Source: an uncultured Lachnospiraceae bacterium (GTDB taxonomy: Bacteria; Bacillota; Clostridia; Lachnospirales; Lachnospiraceae). Taken from it: a DNA stretch of 53,660 nt. Both the position numbers and the translations under genes were made by a program. Below, one piece after another: positions 1 to 9,211 of this stretch (positions are counted from its first letter, which is position 1; the number at the start of each line of letters is the position of its first letter). The notes beneath the pieces are model-generated. The model was given only the letters and a program-made list of their open reading frames with translations, was not told the origin of the DNA and made no database searches. The stretch spans positions 1 through 53,660 of the forward strand of contig CANQHZ010000013.1 of the NCBI GenBank assembly GCA_947623805.1. The letters run 5' to 3'.

Positions 1-1140
1 ACTGACCCTACAGAGGGCGCGGCGCTTGCGATTGCGATTTTAAAGCATCTTCATGACAAGGGCATACGGACAATGGCGACTACGCATTACAGCGAGTTAA
101 AGGTCTTTGCGCTGACTACGCCTTATGTCGAAAACGCCTGCTGCGAATTTGACGTGGAGACGCTTAGACCTACCTATCGGCTTTTAATCGGAATTCCCGG
201 CAAGAGCAATGCCTTTGCCATTTCCTCAAAGCTTGGGCTTTCAGAGGAAATCATCAATTCTGCAAGGGAGCATATCAGCGAGGAGGAGGAAAGCTTTGAG
301 GATTTGCTCGCCGATTTGGAGACAAGCCGCAAAACCATAGAAAATGAGCGGAATGAGATACAAAGCTACAAGGAGGAAATAAGCTCGCTCAAGGCAAGGC
401 TTGAGCAGAAGCAGGAAAGGCTTGACGCGCAAAAGGACAAAATACTGCGCGAGGCAAATGAGGAGGCTCGCAAAATCCTGCAGGAGGCAAAAGCTGTCGC
501 AGACGAAACAATACGCGATTTTCAGAAGGTCAATTTAAACCACGCCTCGGCAAGCGATTTGGAAAAGAAACGCACAAAGGTACGCGACAAGATAAATGAA
601 AAGGACAAAAAGCTCTCCGCTGCGCAAAACCAGCCCACACACAAGCTGCTAAAGCCAAACCAGATAAAGCTTGGCGATATGGTAAAGGTGGTGTCAATGG
701 GCCTAAAAGGCACTGTTTCCTCAAAGCCTGACGCCAAGGGCGATTTGTTTGTACAGTGCGGGATTATCCGCTCACGCGTCAATATCAGCGATTTGGTGCT
801 TTTGAAGGAAGATGATGCGCCAAATGTTTCCAAGTATAAAAAGAGCTATAGTTCAAGCTCTGCTGGCAGTCATATCGGCATGGCAAAGACCTCCGAGTTT
901 TCCATGGAAATAAATCTGATTGGAAAGACTGTGGACGAGGCAATTTCCGAGCTTGACAAATATCTTGACGACGCGTATCTTTCGCATGCGCCTAGTGTGC
1001 GCATTGTACACGGCAAGGGCACGGGAGCTTTGCGGCAGGCGGTACAGCAGCACTTGAAACGTATTTCCTACGTGAAAACTTTTCATCTGGGAGAATACGG
1101 CGAGGGCGATGCGGGCGTGACAATATGTGAATTTAAGTAA
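1..1140 (+). CDS. mutS2: MutS2 C-terminal part (5' end outside window)
   Basis: The frame is open from base 1, where it reads TDPTEGAALA, the Walker B/signature region of the MutS-type ATPase, so the start codon lies upstream of the window. After the end of the ATPase domain comes a long charged coiled coil (roughly 70-160 residues into the visible part), a KOW-like beta segment (LGDMVKVVSMGLKGTV), and a C-terminal Smr domain ending with HGKGTGALR. MutS2 is known to act on stalled or collided ribosomes and on branched DNA, with Smr as nuclease or ribosome-binding part. The usual Smr LDxRG motif reads INLIG here, which suggests that the nuclease-type motif has changed. The gene stands alone ahead of a two-component system. 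Identification is secure. Confidence 0.95.
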   Translation, partial: TDPTEGAALAIAILKHLHDKGIRTMATTHYSELKVFALTTPYVENACCEFDVETLRPTYRLLIGIPGKSNAFAISSKLGLSEEIINSAREHISEEEESFEDLLADLETSRKTIENERNEIQSYKEEISSLKARLEQKQERLDAQKDKILREANEEARKILQEAKAVADETIRDFQKVNLNHASASDLEKKRTKVRDKINEKDKKLSAAQNQPTHKLLKPNQIKLGDMVKVVSMGLKGTVSSKPDAKGDLFVQCGIIRSRVNISDLVLLKEDDAPNVSKYKKSYSSSSAGSHIGMAKTSEFSMEINLIGKTVDEAISELDKYLDDAYLSHAPSVRIVHGKGTGALRQAVQQHLKRISYVKTFHLGEYGEGDAGVTICEFK

Positions 1141-1163
1141 CTGAAAACACTTAAAATGCTTAT

Positions 1164-1190
1164 TTGACAGCGCATAACACTTTTTATAAC
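1164..1190 (+). promoter_or_regulatory. candidate sigma-A promoter for the two-component system
   Basis: A perfect TTGACA at 1164-1169 is followed by TATAAC at 1185-1190 with a short 15-base spacer. It sits about 40 bases ahead of the response-regulator start and just after the mutS2 stop. The spacer is shorter than the usual 17, so the exact -10 is uncertain. Confidence 0.4.
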
Positions 1191-1226
1191 TGCTTAAACA
1201 AATATTGGAATAGAGGGATTTTATAT

Positions 1227-1928
1227 ATGGCGAACAAACAAAAAATTTTGATTGTTGATGATGATGAAAATATTGCGGAGCTTATCTCACTGTACATGAC
1301 TAAGGAATGTTTTGAAACCAAAATCGTCTACGACGGCGAATCCGCGCTGAAGGAGGCGGCTGCATTTTCACCCGATTTGATTCTGCTGGACCTTATGCTG
1401 CCTGGCATTGACGGCTATCAGGTCTGCCGCGAGGTACGTCAGAAATCGCAGACGCCGATTATCATGCTTTCCGCAAAGGGCGAGGTTTTTGACAAGGTGC
1501 TGGGGCTGGAGCTTGGAGCTGATGACTATATTGAAAAGCCATTTGACACAAAGGAGCTTGTCGCGCGCGTAAAGGCTGTGCTGCGCCGCTATAAGACTGC
1601 GCCCGCGGAGCCTAAGGCGGCTGCCGCAAAGGAGGTTAGCTATCCTAATCTTACGATTAATCTGACAAATTATTCCGTAATCTACAACGGCAAAAATATT
1701 GACATGCCGCCAAAGGAGCTTGAACTGCTGTATTTTCTTGCTTCCTCGCCAAACCATGTGTACACACGCGAGCAGCTGCTTGACCAGATTTGGGGGTACG
1801 AATATATTGGGGACACGCGCACTGTAGATGTGCATATTAAGCGCCTGCGCGAGAAAATCAAAGACCATGATACATGGCGGATTGCTACTATATGGAGTGT
1901 GGGGTATAAGTTTGAGGTCAAAGCATGA
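1227..1928 (+). CDS. OmpR/PhoB-family response regulator
   Basis: A 233-residue DNA-binding response regulator. The receiver domain (about residues 1-120) begins KILIVDDDENI with the acidic pocket, the phospho-acceptor is Asp55 in LLDLMLPG, and the conserved Lys is in the segment DDYIEKPFD. A C-terminal winged helix (about 140-233) carries the typical YTREQLLDQIWG and RTVDVHIKRLREKI segments. The ATG at 1227 is preferred over upstream TTG because GAGGG lies 9 bases ahead. The partner kinase follows at 2041. The stop codon is embedded in the first stem of a structured element (1923-2012), so regulator and kinase may not be expressed in equal amounts. The inducing signal cannot be read from sequence. 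Confidence 0.93.
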   Translation: MANKQKILIVDDDENIAELISLYMTKECFETKIVYDGESALKEAAAFSPDLILLDLMLPGIDGYQVCREVRQKSQTPIIMLSAKGEVFDKVLGLELGADDYIEKPFDTKELVARVKAVLRRYKTAPAEPKAAAAKEVSYPNLTINLTNYSVIYNGKNIDMPPKELELLYFLASSPNHVYTREQLLDQIWGYEYIGDTRTVDVHIKRLREKIKDHDTWRIATIWSVGYKFEVKA

Positions 1929-2012
1929 AAAGATTTTCTAATGCTCACACCAATGGGTGTTTCGCAAAGAAAATCTAATTTCATGCCGAAGAACGCAAGG
2001 GCAGCGTTCTTC
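1923..2012 (+). repeat. structured intercistronic element, copy A
   Basis: A two-hairpin element directly between regulator and kinase. Hairpin 1 pairs GCATGAAA (1923-1930) with TTTCATGC (1979-1986) and AGATTTTC (1931-1938) with GAAAATCT (1969-1976), with a small inner hairpin ACACC/GGTGT (1947-1960). Hairpin 2 pairs GAAGAACGC (1988-1996) with GCGTTCTTC (2004-2012) around the loop AAGGGCA. The regulator stop codon is inside the first stem. A second copy, on the other strand at 42403-42498, has the same loops and compensatory base-pair changes, so the structure itself appears selected. Function unknown; an RNA processing, stability or attenuation element would fit. Confidence 0.8.
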
Positions 2013-2040
2013 ATTTAATGATTACTTACGGGGTTTTGTG

Positions 2041-3459
2041 ATGAAAAGGACACTTTATCTGAAATTTGTTTTAGCTTATCTTATTTTTGCTTTTTTCAGC
2101 TTTGTCGTGGTGGCTACTTTTACTTCTAGTATGACGCTGGAGCAGCTGAAACGCGAGAGGGCTGATGCTTTGTATAGGGAGGCTACGCTCATTTCCAATT
2201 CTTATGCCGCGGATTTGTATAACAGCGAGATAACCTTGGAATCGGTGTGGCGACAGATTGAAGCTATAGGGACATTTCTCGATGCCTCGATTTGGATTAT
2301 TAATCCGTCGGGGCTTGTGGTGCTTGATTCGGATGCCGCCCCTGATATTGAAAATCCTACTACAATCCCTAATTTCACGCCTGCGATAACAGGCAGCTCG
2401 TTTTACACGGTAGGGAATTTTTTCGGAATGTTTGATGAGGATATGATTTCCGCTTTTGCGCCAATCACTTCGCAGTACAAGGTCAAGGGTTATGTGGTAA
2501 TACATGGCTCAATGGCAAAGCTGCAAAGCTCGTGCAATACCCTGCTCAATATTTCGTATCTTACAATGGTGATTTTGTTTCTGCTCTCGCTCATAATACT
2601 GCTTTTTTTCACTGAAATGGTATATGTGCCGCTGCGCAAAATCACGCGCGCTACAGAACAGTATGCGATAGGCAATTTCAGGTATGAGTTTCAGGTGGAC
2701 AGCGAAGATGAAATCGGCTATCTCGCCGCCTCCCTTGCATATATGGCAAGCGAGGTTGCTAAAAGCGAGGACAACCAAAAGCGTCTTGTGGCTAACATTT
2801 CGCACGATTTCCGCTCGCCGCTCACGTCGATGCGGGGCTATCTGGAAGCTATGCTTGACGGCACGATACCGCCTGAGCTGCACGAAAAATATATCGGCGT
2901 GGTGCTCAATGAGACTGACAGGCTGACAAAGCTCACAAACTCCCTGCTCACGCTCAACAACTTAAACACAAACGGAATGATTTTGGAGCGCACGGATTTT
3001 GACATCAATCAGGTGATAAAAAACACGGCAGCGTCCTTTGAGGGAACTTGCCGTGAGAAATATATTTCCATAGAGCTTGTGCTTACTGGGGAAAAGATGT
3101 TTGTAAACGCCGATATGGTAAAAATACAGCAGGTGCTTTACAATCTGGTGGACAACGCGATAAAATTCAGCCACAAGAATTCTTCTATTAAAATCGAAAC
3201 GATTGAAAAGTCAAACAAGCTGCTTGTGTCGGTAAAGGACAATGGTATTGGCATACCGAAGGACAGTATCAAGCTTATCTGGGACCGCTTTTATAAGACT
3301 GATTTGTCGCGCGGGAAGGACAAGCGCGGCACGGGGCTGGGGCTTTCGATTACGAAGGAGATTATTCGCTCGCATAATGAAAATATTAATGTTATCAGTA
3401 CGGAAGGGGTTGGCACTGAGTTTATTTTTACGCTTGAAAAGAGTAAGGGCGAGGATTAA
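2041..3459 (+). CDS. sensor histidine kinase
   Basis: A 472-residue membrane kinase. An N-terminal membrane helix (about 7-29) and a second one (about 178-200) bracket an extracellular sensor domain. Then come HAMP, a HisKA domain with phospho-acceptor His255 in NISHDFRSPLTS, and a HATPase domain with the N box (VDNAIKFS), G1 (DNGIGIP) and G2 (GTGLGLSITKEI). It should phosphorylate the regulator encoded just upstream. The ATG at 2041 is chosen because it opens directly on the membrane anchor; an earlier in-frame start would translate the structured element at 1923-2012. The ribosome site is weak (a GGGG run about 8 bases upstream). Confidence 0.93.
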   Translation: MKRTLYLKFVLAYLIFAFFSFVVVATFTSSMTLEQLKRERADALYREATLISNSYAADLYNSEITLESVWRQIEAIGTFLDASIWIINPSGLVVLDSDAAPDIENPTTIPNFTPAITGSSFYTVGNFFGMFDEDMISAFAPITSQYKVKGYVVIHGSMAKLQSSCNTLLNISYLTMVILFLLSLIILLFFTEMVYVPLRKITRATEQYAIGNFRYEFQVDSEDEIGYLAASLAYMASEVAKSEDNQKRLVANISHDFRSPLTSMRGYLEAMLDGTIPPELHEKYIGVVLNETDRLTKLTNSLLTLNNLNTNGMILERTDFDINQVIKNTAASFEGTCREKYISIELVLTGEKMFVNADMVKIQQVLYNLVDNAIKFSHKNSSIKIETIEKSNKLLVSVKDNGIGIPKDSIKLIWDRFYKTDLSRGKDKRGTGLGLSITKEIIRSHNENINVISTEGVGTEFIFTLEKSKGED

Positions 3460-3460
3460 A

Positions 3461-3524
3461 GAGAGTGTAATATAAAGTGTGTAAATTACTGGTAACAGAC
3501 TTACGCACTTTATATTACACTCTC
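3461..3524 (+). repeat. long post-stop hairpin
   Basis: Two perfect 19-base arms (3461-3479 and 3506-3524) enclose 26 bases that contain a further GTAA/TTAC pairing. It begins one base after the kinase stop codon. It lacks a following T run, so it is not a standard terminator; a real terminator comes 40 bases later. Confidence 0.75.
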
Positions 3525-3564
3525 CATATTTTATATCTAATTCGTACCCCCTCCAATTTTAATG

Positions 3565-3610
3565 TCCCCGCAAGTCTTGATTTTTCAAGACTTGCGGGGA
3601 TTTATTCTCT
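3565..3610 (+). terminator. rho-independent terminator of the two-component operon
   Basis: A perfect 16-bp stem (3565-3580 with 3585-3600), loop TTTT, followed by TTTATTCTCT on the plus strand. Confidence 0.88.
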
Positions 3611-3682
3611 TACTCAACCTCTACATCATTGAGTAAAGCTTCGCAAACGTCTATAATGCAAACAAGATTTAGTAATAAGACT

Positions 3683-5023
3683 CTAATGCTTATACCCACT
3701 ACCATATATAAGCGATGTCATATCAACCTGCGTTTCATACTCGCCTGCTTTTATGGTATAGGTTTCTCCCGCCTTGATATAAGGACAGCTTAATACCACA
3801 CAATTAAAGGCTTTATCTGTCCTGCTTTCGATAAGGGCATTTCCGCTGCTGTCAATAAGCTGTACGAGCGCGCCGTTTGGCTGGTTGTCGAGCTTGACAA
3901 GGATTGAGCCCTGAGACGATGCTTCGCCAAAGTTCTGCGCTTCGCCGCTGTAGCCGAATGCTGCGACTACTCCGCCGCTTATCGTCGCTGAAAGGTCATA
4001 ATCAATCGGAGCGTTTTCATTGTCTGACGGTCCCATTATTATCATATTGCCGCCGCTTACGGTTATATTTCCGTTTGCGTCTATGCCGTCGCCCTGCGCG
4101 TCAATGGTGATACTTCCGCCCATTATGTTTATGCTGACATCATTAGTTTCTGACGAATTTTTGTTGGCGGCGTTTATTCCGTCATTTGCGGCCGTAATGT
4201 CTATATTTCCGTCAAAAATATTTACCACAGTTCCCTCGATGCCTTCTTTGCCCGCGTTTATGGAAATATCGCTGCCTGTAATGCTAAGCTCGTCATTTGC
4301 CGATAAGCCGTGCGATGCTGTTTCAAGGCTGTATGTCCCGCCCGCAATTCTAAGCTCGTCTTTTGACTCTACTCCGTGTCCTGCGGGAGAGGCGATGCTG
4401 AGCGTTCCTGCGCCGTTAAGGGTTAAGTCGTCTTTTGAAAAAATAACCGCGTCTATTTTGTCGTCGCCTTCTGAATTGAATGTGCCGCCGTTTGAAAGCG
4501 TGTTTTGAGTGCCTTCCGCCAGAGTTACGAATACTTTATCAGCCTTTTTGACATATATTGCAGCGGAGCTTTGGCTTGTCACAGAGGCGTTGTTTAAAAC
4601 AAGCTGAATTTTGTCCGATTTGCCCGCGTCAACTATTATGCGCCCATTGCTTATTGAGCCGCTAAAGATATATGTGCCCTCCTGCGTAATGGTGATGTCG
4701 CCCCCGTCAACCGTGACTATATCTGACGAGGCAGAGATACTGCCGTCTGAAAGCTCTATGCTGATGCTCTCGCCCGCGTCATATTCTCCGCTTAAATCAC
4801 GCTTTGAAAATATGTCGTCTATGGTAATTCCCTGCGATATGCTGTTTTCATTTTTTTGAGCTGCTGCGTCGTCTAAGCTGCCTGATGCCTGAGACGAATT
4901 TTCGCTGCTTGAGCTGTCCTGTGTTGCCTGTGCATTTCCACTTCCCTTTTCCCCTGAAAATGAGCAGGCTACAAGAAATGCAGACATGCATGTCAAAATC
5001 AGTATTCTCTTATATATCTTCAT
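3683..5023 (-). CDS. Cthe_2159-like carbohydrate-binding beta-solenoid lipoprotein
   Basis: A 446-residue secreted lipoprotein. The signal peptide ends in a lipobox (FLVAC, Cys20), followed by a Ser/Asn/Gln-rich linker to about residue 65. The rest is a repetitive beta structure with many short turns of the kind GG-x-I-x-I and DGI-A/DGID, the pattern of the Cthe_2159/DUF4353 family. The family founder from Clostridium thermocellum is a right-handed beta-helix that binds cellulose and acidic polysaccharides. It lies downstream of the phosphonate locus on the same strand with a gap of about 120 bases, so it may be its last gene or stand alone. Function as surface glycan binder is inferred. Confidence 0.82.
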   Translation of the reverse strand: MKIYKRILILTCMSAFLVACSFSGEKGSGNAQATQDSSSSENSSQASGSLDDAAAQKNENSISQGITIDDIFSKRDLSGEYDAGESISIELSDGSISASSDIVTVDGGDITITQEGTYIFSGSISNGRIIVDAGKSDKIQLVLNNASVTSQSSAAIYVKKADKVFVTLAEGTQNTLSNGGTFNSEGDDKIDAVIFSKDDLTLNGAGTLSIASPAGHGVESKDELRIAGGTYSLETASHGLSANDELSITGSDISINAGKEGIEGTVVNIFDGNIDITAANDGINAANKNSSETNDVSINIMGGSITIDAQGDGIDANGNITVSGGNMIIMGPSDNENAPIDYDLSATISGGVVAAFGYSGEAQNFGEASSQGSILVKLDNQPNGALVQLIDSSGNALIESRTDKAFNCVVLSCPYIKAGETYTIKAGEYETQVDMTSLIYGSGYKH

Positions 5024-5146
5024 ATTAAGCCCTGCGCTACCTTTCCATATTAATCAGTCCTGAAAACCAAAGCCATTTCCGCAAAATTTGCCGCTTTATT
5101 ATCGGGCAGTTTTTATCAGCATATGTGCATTTATGTCTTAATATCC

Positions 5147-7258
5147 TTATTCTATATAGTCGCTTATTGTCCAGCTGTCTAAGTCTGAGGCGTGACCATT
5201 TACGCTGAATATGGTATCCGCCGCCCTGCACTCAACTACTTTGCGCTCTATCTGCTCATCCTCTGAAATTTCGCTGAAGGTTCTTCCGTATTTTTCCCAA
5301 TCAAGTCCTATAGCCTTGATATAAGTCGGTGCCAATTGCGACTGGGAAACGGGGGCATTGTTTATTACCATTGCCTCATTATGCTCATACGGCTCCTTTA
5401 TTATGAATATAGGGCGTGATGTTCTGTCTGGTCCTCCCGATTTTCTTGAAGGATCATCCATAATCGTACCTTGACCATGATCAGCTGTTATAATAATTGT
5501 AGCATCATCATATTTTCCAAGCTTCTTAAGCTGTTCAAGATACTCATACACTATTTTCATGCTACCACGCCCCTGCGAGTGCATTGAGCCTTCCCGTCCT
5601 GATGCATCGTATCGAAAATCATCTGTAAGGCAAAATGGAGCATGCAGTCCAAACATATGATAAAACTTAAATGCCTTGTCAAGTCCCTCCTGAACACTTA
5701 TTCCTTCACTTGCAAGGTAATTATGGAAAAGTGAATCATTTTCTATATTCCACGCATCTTTTCCTACTATATAATTAACGATATCGCCAGAATAATAAGA
5801 GTGCATTATCTTCATGCAGAATGGGGACATTTTGTACAAGGATGCATTAACCATCATCTTAAATACTTTTGTGACATTATATTTATACTCAATGTTATCA
5901 TTATAATTTGGCAGCATAGGATAAATCGAATCTGGAATATATCTAAGATCTGTATATATTCCTAAGTCATATCCTTGTTCATATATTGTCTCAAGCAAAT
6001 CGCTGGTTCCATAGGCATAATTATAGTAATCGTCTTTGTGTGCTTCATCCCACTCAACTCCTGTCAACATATATGGAATAGCTTGAGCCGTATGGAAGAA
6101 TTTTGCCGTGCCGTTCCTGTAATAAGTAAAATCAGCCAATGGCGCTGTAAAGCCTTCATCCTCCTCTAAAATTTCCTCAAACCAATCCCCCTCATAACAG
6201 TCAAGCACAAAAACCAACACATTGTCATTCTCTGCTATCTGGAGCGCTCCTTTATTCGTTAACGCCGCATATTCCTTTGTACTCAAATCACTTGTTACAA
6301 CTAAATATACGAGCGAAAAAGCCTGTATAAGGGCAATATACCAGCATAATAGTTTGCATGCCTTGAATATCACATTCTTTTTATGACCTATTAGCATAAC
6401 TGCCATAATTACAGCAAGCCATATGGCAGCGTTAATAAGCTTGGTTGAGAACTCCCAAACCTGGTCTTTTCCATCCATGCTTTGAAGTTCACCATTCAAA
6501 AACATATTCTGTATATATCCCATAAGCACCATAATTGACAGCAAAACATTCACTGCACCATATATGCGTTTAGGCAAAAACAATATGCCCATAAGTATAA
6601 GCGCTGCACCGGCAAGCAGGCTTGCAATAATCATTATGACAAGAAATACCCAATAGCTGCCTGGAAACTCCTCTGGATTGTTCAGATACAATTCATTTGG
6701 CAAATATATTCCAACTGTCATAACGCATGCACATATAACAGGTAATGCATCCAGTATATAGCTTTTACATTCTTTTATAGATATAAACTCAATATCTTTT
6801 TTATACAGCAATGCCACGATTGCCGCTATCACAAATGATATCACGTAAATAACACAATACCACATAATACTAATATGGCATTTTAATATAAAAGCAAAAA
6901 ATAGCAAAACCAAAAGAGAACAGTCAAATATTCTAATAAACTGCCTTCCCCTTATCCTGAATATCAGCTTGATTAATACTGGAAGTATAATTCCAATTAG
7001 CATAAGCGGAATGCTATAATGAATATAAGTTATAGCCCTTATGTCCCAAAAGCTCTCATACAACGAATTATTATTATCGCCCAAATATACCTTAACAACC
7101 GATACTACAAAGTAGTGACTGGCGTAAAAAAACAAGAGTGTTTTTAGAAATACCCCCCCCCTCCTATTTTTCTGCGGATATTTTTTATTTATACATTCCC
7201 ATATTACGCTTGACAAAATTCCAAACATAAGGATATATATCAAAATATACCTCTGCAT
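5147..7258 (-). CDS. polytopic alkaline-phosphatase-superfamily transferase; in-frame G9 tract
   Basis: A 703-residue membrane protein with about ten hydrophobic segments in the first 330 residues and an extracellular sulfatase/LtaS-like domain after it. Visible active-site marks are the metal Asp in VFVLDCY, a likely nucleophile Thr (about 390, in FFHTAQAIPYMLTG), a His in FGLHAP and the metal pair in TADHGQG. Enzymes of this fold move phospho-alcohol groups (LtaS, EptA) onto surface polymers or hydrolyse esters. Substrate is unknown; in this locus a phosphonate or glycerophosphate group is a reasonable inference. The start has GGAGG 8 bases ahead. Codons 33-36 contain a run of nine G (7153-7161 on plus as C9). 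Nine keeps the frame; eight would stop at once. It is therefore an ON state of a likely phase-variable gene. Confidence 0.85.
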   Translation of the reverse strand: MQRYILIYILMFGILSSVIWECINKKYPQKNRRGGVFLKTLLFFYASHYFVVSVVKVYLGDNNNSLYESFWDIRAITYIHYSIPLMLIGIILPVLIKLIFRIRGRQFIRIFDCSLLVLLFFAFILKCHISIMWYCVIYVISFVIAAIVALLYKKDIEFISIKECKSYILDALPVICACVMTVGIYLPNELYLNNPEEFPGSYWVFLVIMIIASLLAGAALILMGILFLPKRIYGAVNVLLSIMVLMGYIQNMFLNGELQSMDGKDQVWEFSTKLINAAIWLAVIMAVMLIGHKKNVIFKACKLLCWYIALIQAFSLVYLVVTSDLSTKEYAALTNKGALQIAENDNVLVFVLDCYEGDWFEEILEEDEGFTAPLADFTYYRNGTAKFFHTAQAIPYMLTGVEWDEAHKDDYYNYAYGTSDLLETIYEQGYDLGIYTDLRYIPDSIYPMLPNYNDNIEYKYNVTKVFKMMVNASLYKMSPFCMKIMHSYYSGDIVNYIVGKDAWNIENDSLFHNYLASEGISVQEGLDKAFKFYHMFGLHAPFCLTDDFRYDASGREGSMHSQGRGSMKIVYEYLEQLKKLGKYDDATIIITADHGQGTIMDDPSRKSGGPDRTSRPIFIIKEPYEHNEAMVINNAPVSQSQLAPTYIKAIGLDWEKYGRTFSEISEDEQIERKVVECRAADTIFSVNGHASDLDSWTISDYIE
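7153..7161 (-). repeat. G9 homopolymer (C9 on plus), ON phase
   Basis: Nine identical bases inside the coding region of the membrane transferase, about 100 bases after its start codon. The frame is intact with nine. Confidence 0.9.
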
Positions 7259-7384
7259 TTTTCATTCCTCCAAGATGTTATCCTCTTTATAGACTGTATT
7301 CTGCATATTTAACGCCAAGTTTATAAATTTTACCGCCGTGCAATTTTTATTCAAAACAAAAAACCTGCACAGCGTGTTTTTCTG

Positions 7385-8506
7385 TTATTTAAAGTTTTTC
7401 ATAAATGCGTCTCTATTCTCTTTCGCCGTTTCCTTCGGTCTGCCCAAGTCTTTCCTCGAATCAAGCGATACCATAATTTCATAGAGCACAGGACCTTTTC
7501 TGCTGCCAAATGTTCCTGCAAGACTGTCAAGACCTTTTTCGTCCATAATCCGCTCCGTGTAAGCATAACCTGCTGCCTTTGCCACTCTCGAAAAATCCGT
7601 AGACTGGCAGCCTGTAGGCATTGCTCCTACCGATTCGTGAGCCTGATTGTTGATTACTATGTGATAAAAATTTTCAGGTGCCTGCGACGCGATAAACGGC
7701 AACGCGCCCATATGCATAAGAGCCGCTCCGTCGCCGTCGATACATACTATTGTCTTGTCCCTTTTCTCCTGCGCGACACCGAAAGCAATCATGGATGCAT
7801 GTCCCATGCCTCCGACAGTCATAAAAATATTGTCATGATTTCCAAACTGAGCATTACTCTGTTCATACAACTCACGCGATATTTTCCCCGTGGTCGACAC
7901 GATATATGCATCTCTTGGCACTATCTGCAACAGTCTGCCTAAAACCGCCTCGCGATTAAGTGTACTGCTGTTTTGCCATACAAATTCCCTATCCGGCTCA
8001 AAAGTGCCTTTCTTTACAATAATCGCAAACTGCAGGTTTTTATCAAGGTATGTCTTGGCGCGGGTTAATATTTCCTGCCACTGCTCATCCGTGGTATTCT
8101 TATCCACCACAGAATAAGGTACATCAAGCGTGTCAAACAGCTTACAGGTAATTTTTCCCTGAAAAACATGCTGAGGCTCGTCCTTAACACCCGGCTCGCC
8201 GCGCCAGCCTACGATAAACAACATTGGAATACCATAAACATCATCATTTGCAAGTGATGCAAGCGGATTTACTATGTTGCCTATGCCCGAGTTTTGCATA
8301 TATATGCACGCAGGACTGCCTGAGGCTAAAAATGCGCCCACTGCCAAGCCCACCGCTGCGCCCTCATTTGCCGTCACGTAATGCTTTAATCCACCCTCAT
8401 ATGTCTGCAGTCCATCGCAAAACTGCTTAAGTGTAGAGTCCGGCACTCCTGCAATTACCCTTACTCCCATATTTTCTATCTGCTTTAACAATCTATCTGC
8501 TTTCAT
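7385..8506 (-). CDS. aepY: phosphonopyruvate decarboxylase
   Basis: A 373-residue ThDP enzyme that converts phosphonopyruvate into phosphonoacetaldehyde and CO2, the step that pulls the unfavourable PEP mutase reaction forward. The N-terminal part has the typical GVPDSTLKQFC start and NEGAAVGLAVG (cofactor-activating Glu); the C-terminal part has the ThDP/Mg motif GDGAALMHMGALPF. The length matches the family. Its start overlaps the upstream cytidylyltransferase gene by 14 bases, so the two are probably coupled in translation. After it lies a 126-base gap before the transferase gene. Confidence 0.95.
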   Translation of the reverse strand: MKADRLLKQIENMGVRVIAGVPDSTLKQFCDGLQTYEGGLKHYVTANEGAAVGLAVGAFLASGSPACIYMQNSGIGNIVNPLASLANDDVYGIPMLFIVGWRGEPGVKDEPQHVFQGKITCKLFDTLDVPYSVVDKNTTDEQWQEILTRAKTYLDKNLQFAIIVKKGTFEPDREFVWQNSSTLNREAVLGRLLQIVPRDAYIVSTTGKISRELYEQSNAQFGNHDNIFMTVGGMGHASMIAFGVAQEKRDKTIVCIDGDGAALMHMGALPFIASQAPENFYHIVINNQAHESVGAMPTGCQSTDFSRVAKAAGYAYTERIMDEKGLDSLAGTFGSRKGPVLYEIMVSLDSRKDLGRPKETAKENRDAFMKNFK

Positions 8507-9185
8507 TAATCTTATTCAGCTCCTCTACGGTATCAATCTCGACCAGCTGTCCCTCATTTACAGGCTCTATCGTCAAATCCAGCTTGTCCAAATTTTGATT
8601 AACTATATCGTCCCAAAAAAGCTGGCTGTTTTCTTCCTTATCATATGCCTTTTCAATCTGTTCTTTGAGGCAGAGCGCTTCCTTTTGCCTGAAATACGCT
8701 ATGCCCACCATATTATAAGTATCCGTGCCGCCTTTGCCCACTCTCGTAATTTTTCCATCCTGCAAATCAAAAACCCAATCGTCCGAATATCCCGCCTGCA
8801 TTCTGCCATAATAGCAGGATTTAGGCAGCGGTTTGCAAAAAATTGATGCATCAGCGACATATAAGTCCGACTCGCAGATAAAGCAATTCCCCTTTGCCAA
8901 AACTTCTCTTGCGGCATATATGGATGAAATATTGTTTTTCTCTCTATAATCCTTATTATTAATCAGCTTTACCATAGGGTATTTGCGCTGAAGATAATCA
9001 AACTGCTCCCCTAAATACCCCGTCACCACATATATCTCATCGACCGGTCTTGAGATAAGTCCTTCGATTACTGTTTCTATCATAGGTTTTCCAAATACCT
9101 TTATCAAGGGCTTTGGCATTTTTTCCGTCAGCGGGCGCATCCTTGTCCCAAGACCCGCCGCCATCAAAATCGCTGCTTCTTTCAT
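8493..9185 (-). CDS. PntC/LicC-like nucleotidyltransferase (probable CTP:AEP cytidylyltransferase)
   Basis: A 230-residue sugar-nucleotidyltransferase-fold enzyme. It begins AAILMAAGLGTRMRPLTEKMPKPL, the NTP-binding signature, and has the metal Asp in CESDLYV and a late EID motif. It resembles LicC (phosphocholine) and PntC (AEP) cytidylyltransferases more than hexose-1-phosphate enzymes. Together with its neighbours it should make CDP-AEP, the activated form used to decorate glycans or lipids. The ATG at 9185 (with GAGG just upstream) is chosen over a TTG 24 bases earlier. It starts 26 bases after the PEP mutase stop and overlaps the decarboxylase gene. Substrate assignment is by family and context. 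Confidence 0.87.
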   Translation of the reverse strand: MKEAAILMAAGLGTRMRPLTEKMPKPLIKVFGKPMIETVIEGLISRPVDEIYVVTGYLGEQFDYLQRKYPMVKLINNKDYREKNNISSIYAAREVLAKGNCFICESDLYVADASIFCKPLPKSCYYGRMQAGYSDDWVFDLQDGKITRVGKGGTDTYNMVGIAYFRQKEALCLKEQIEKAYDKEENSQLFWDDIVNQNLDKLDLTIEPVNEGQLVEIDTVEELNKINESR

Positions 9186-9211
9186 ATTTCCTCTTATTTT
9201 CCGTTTCAATC

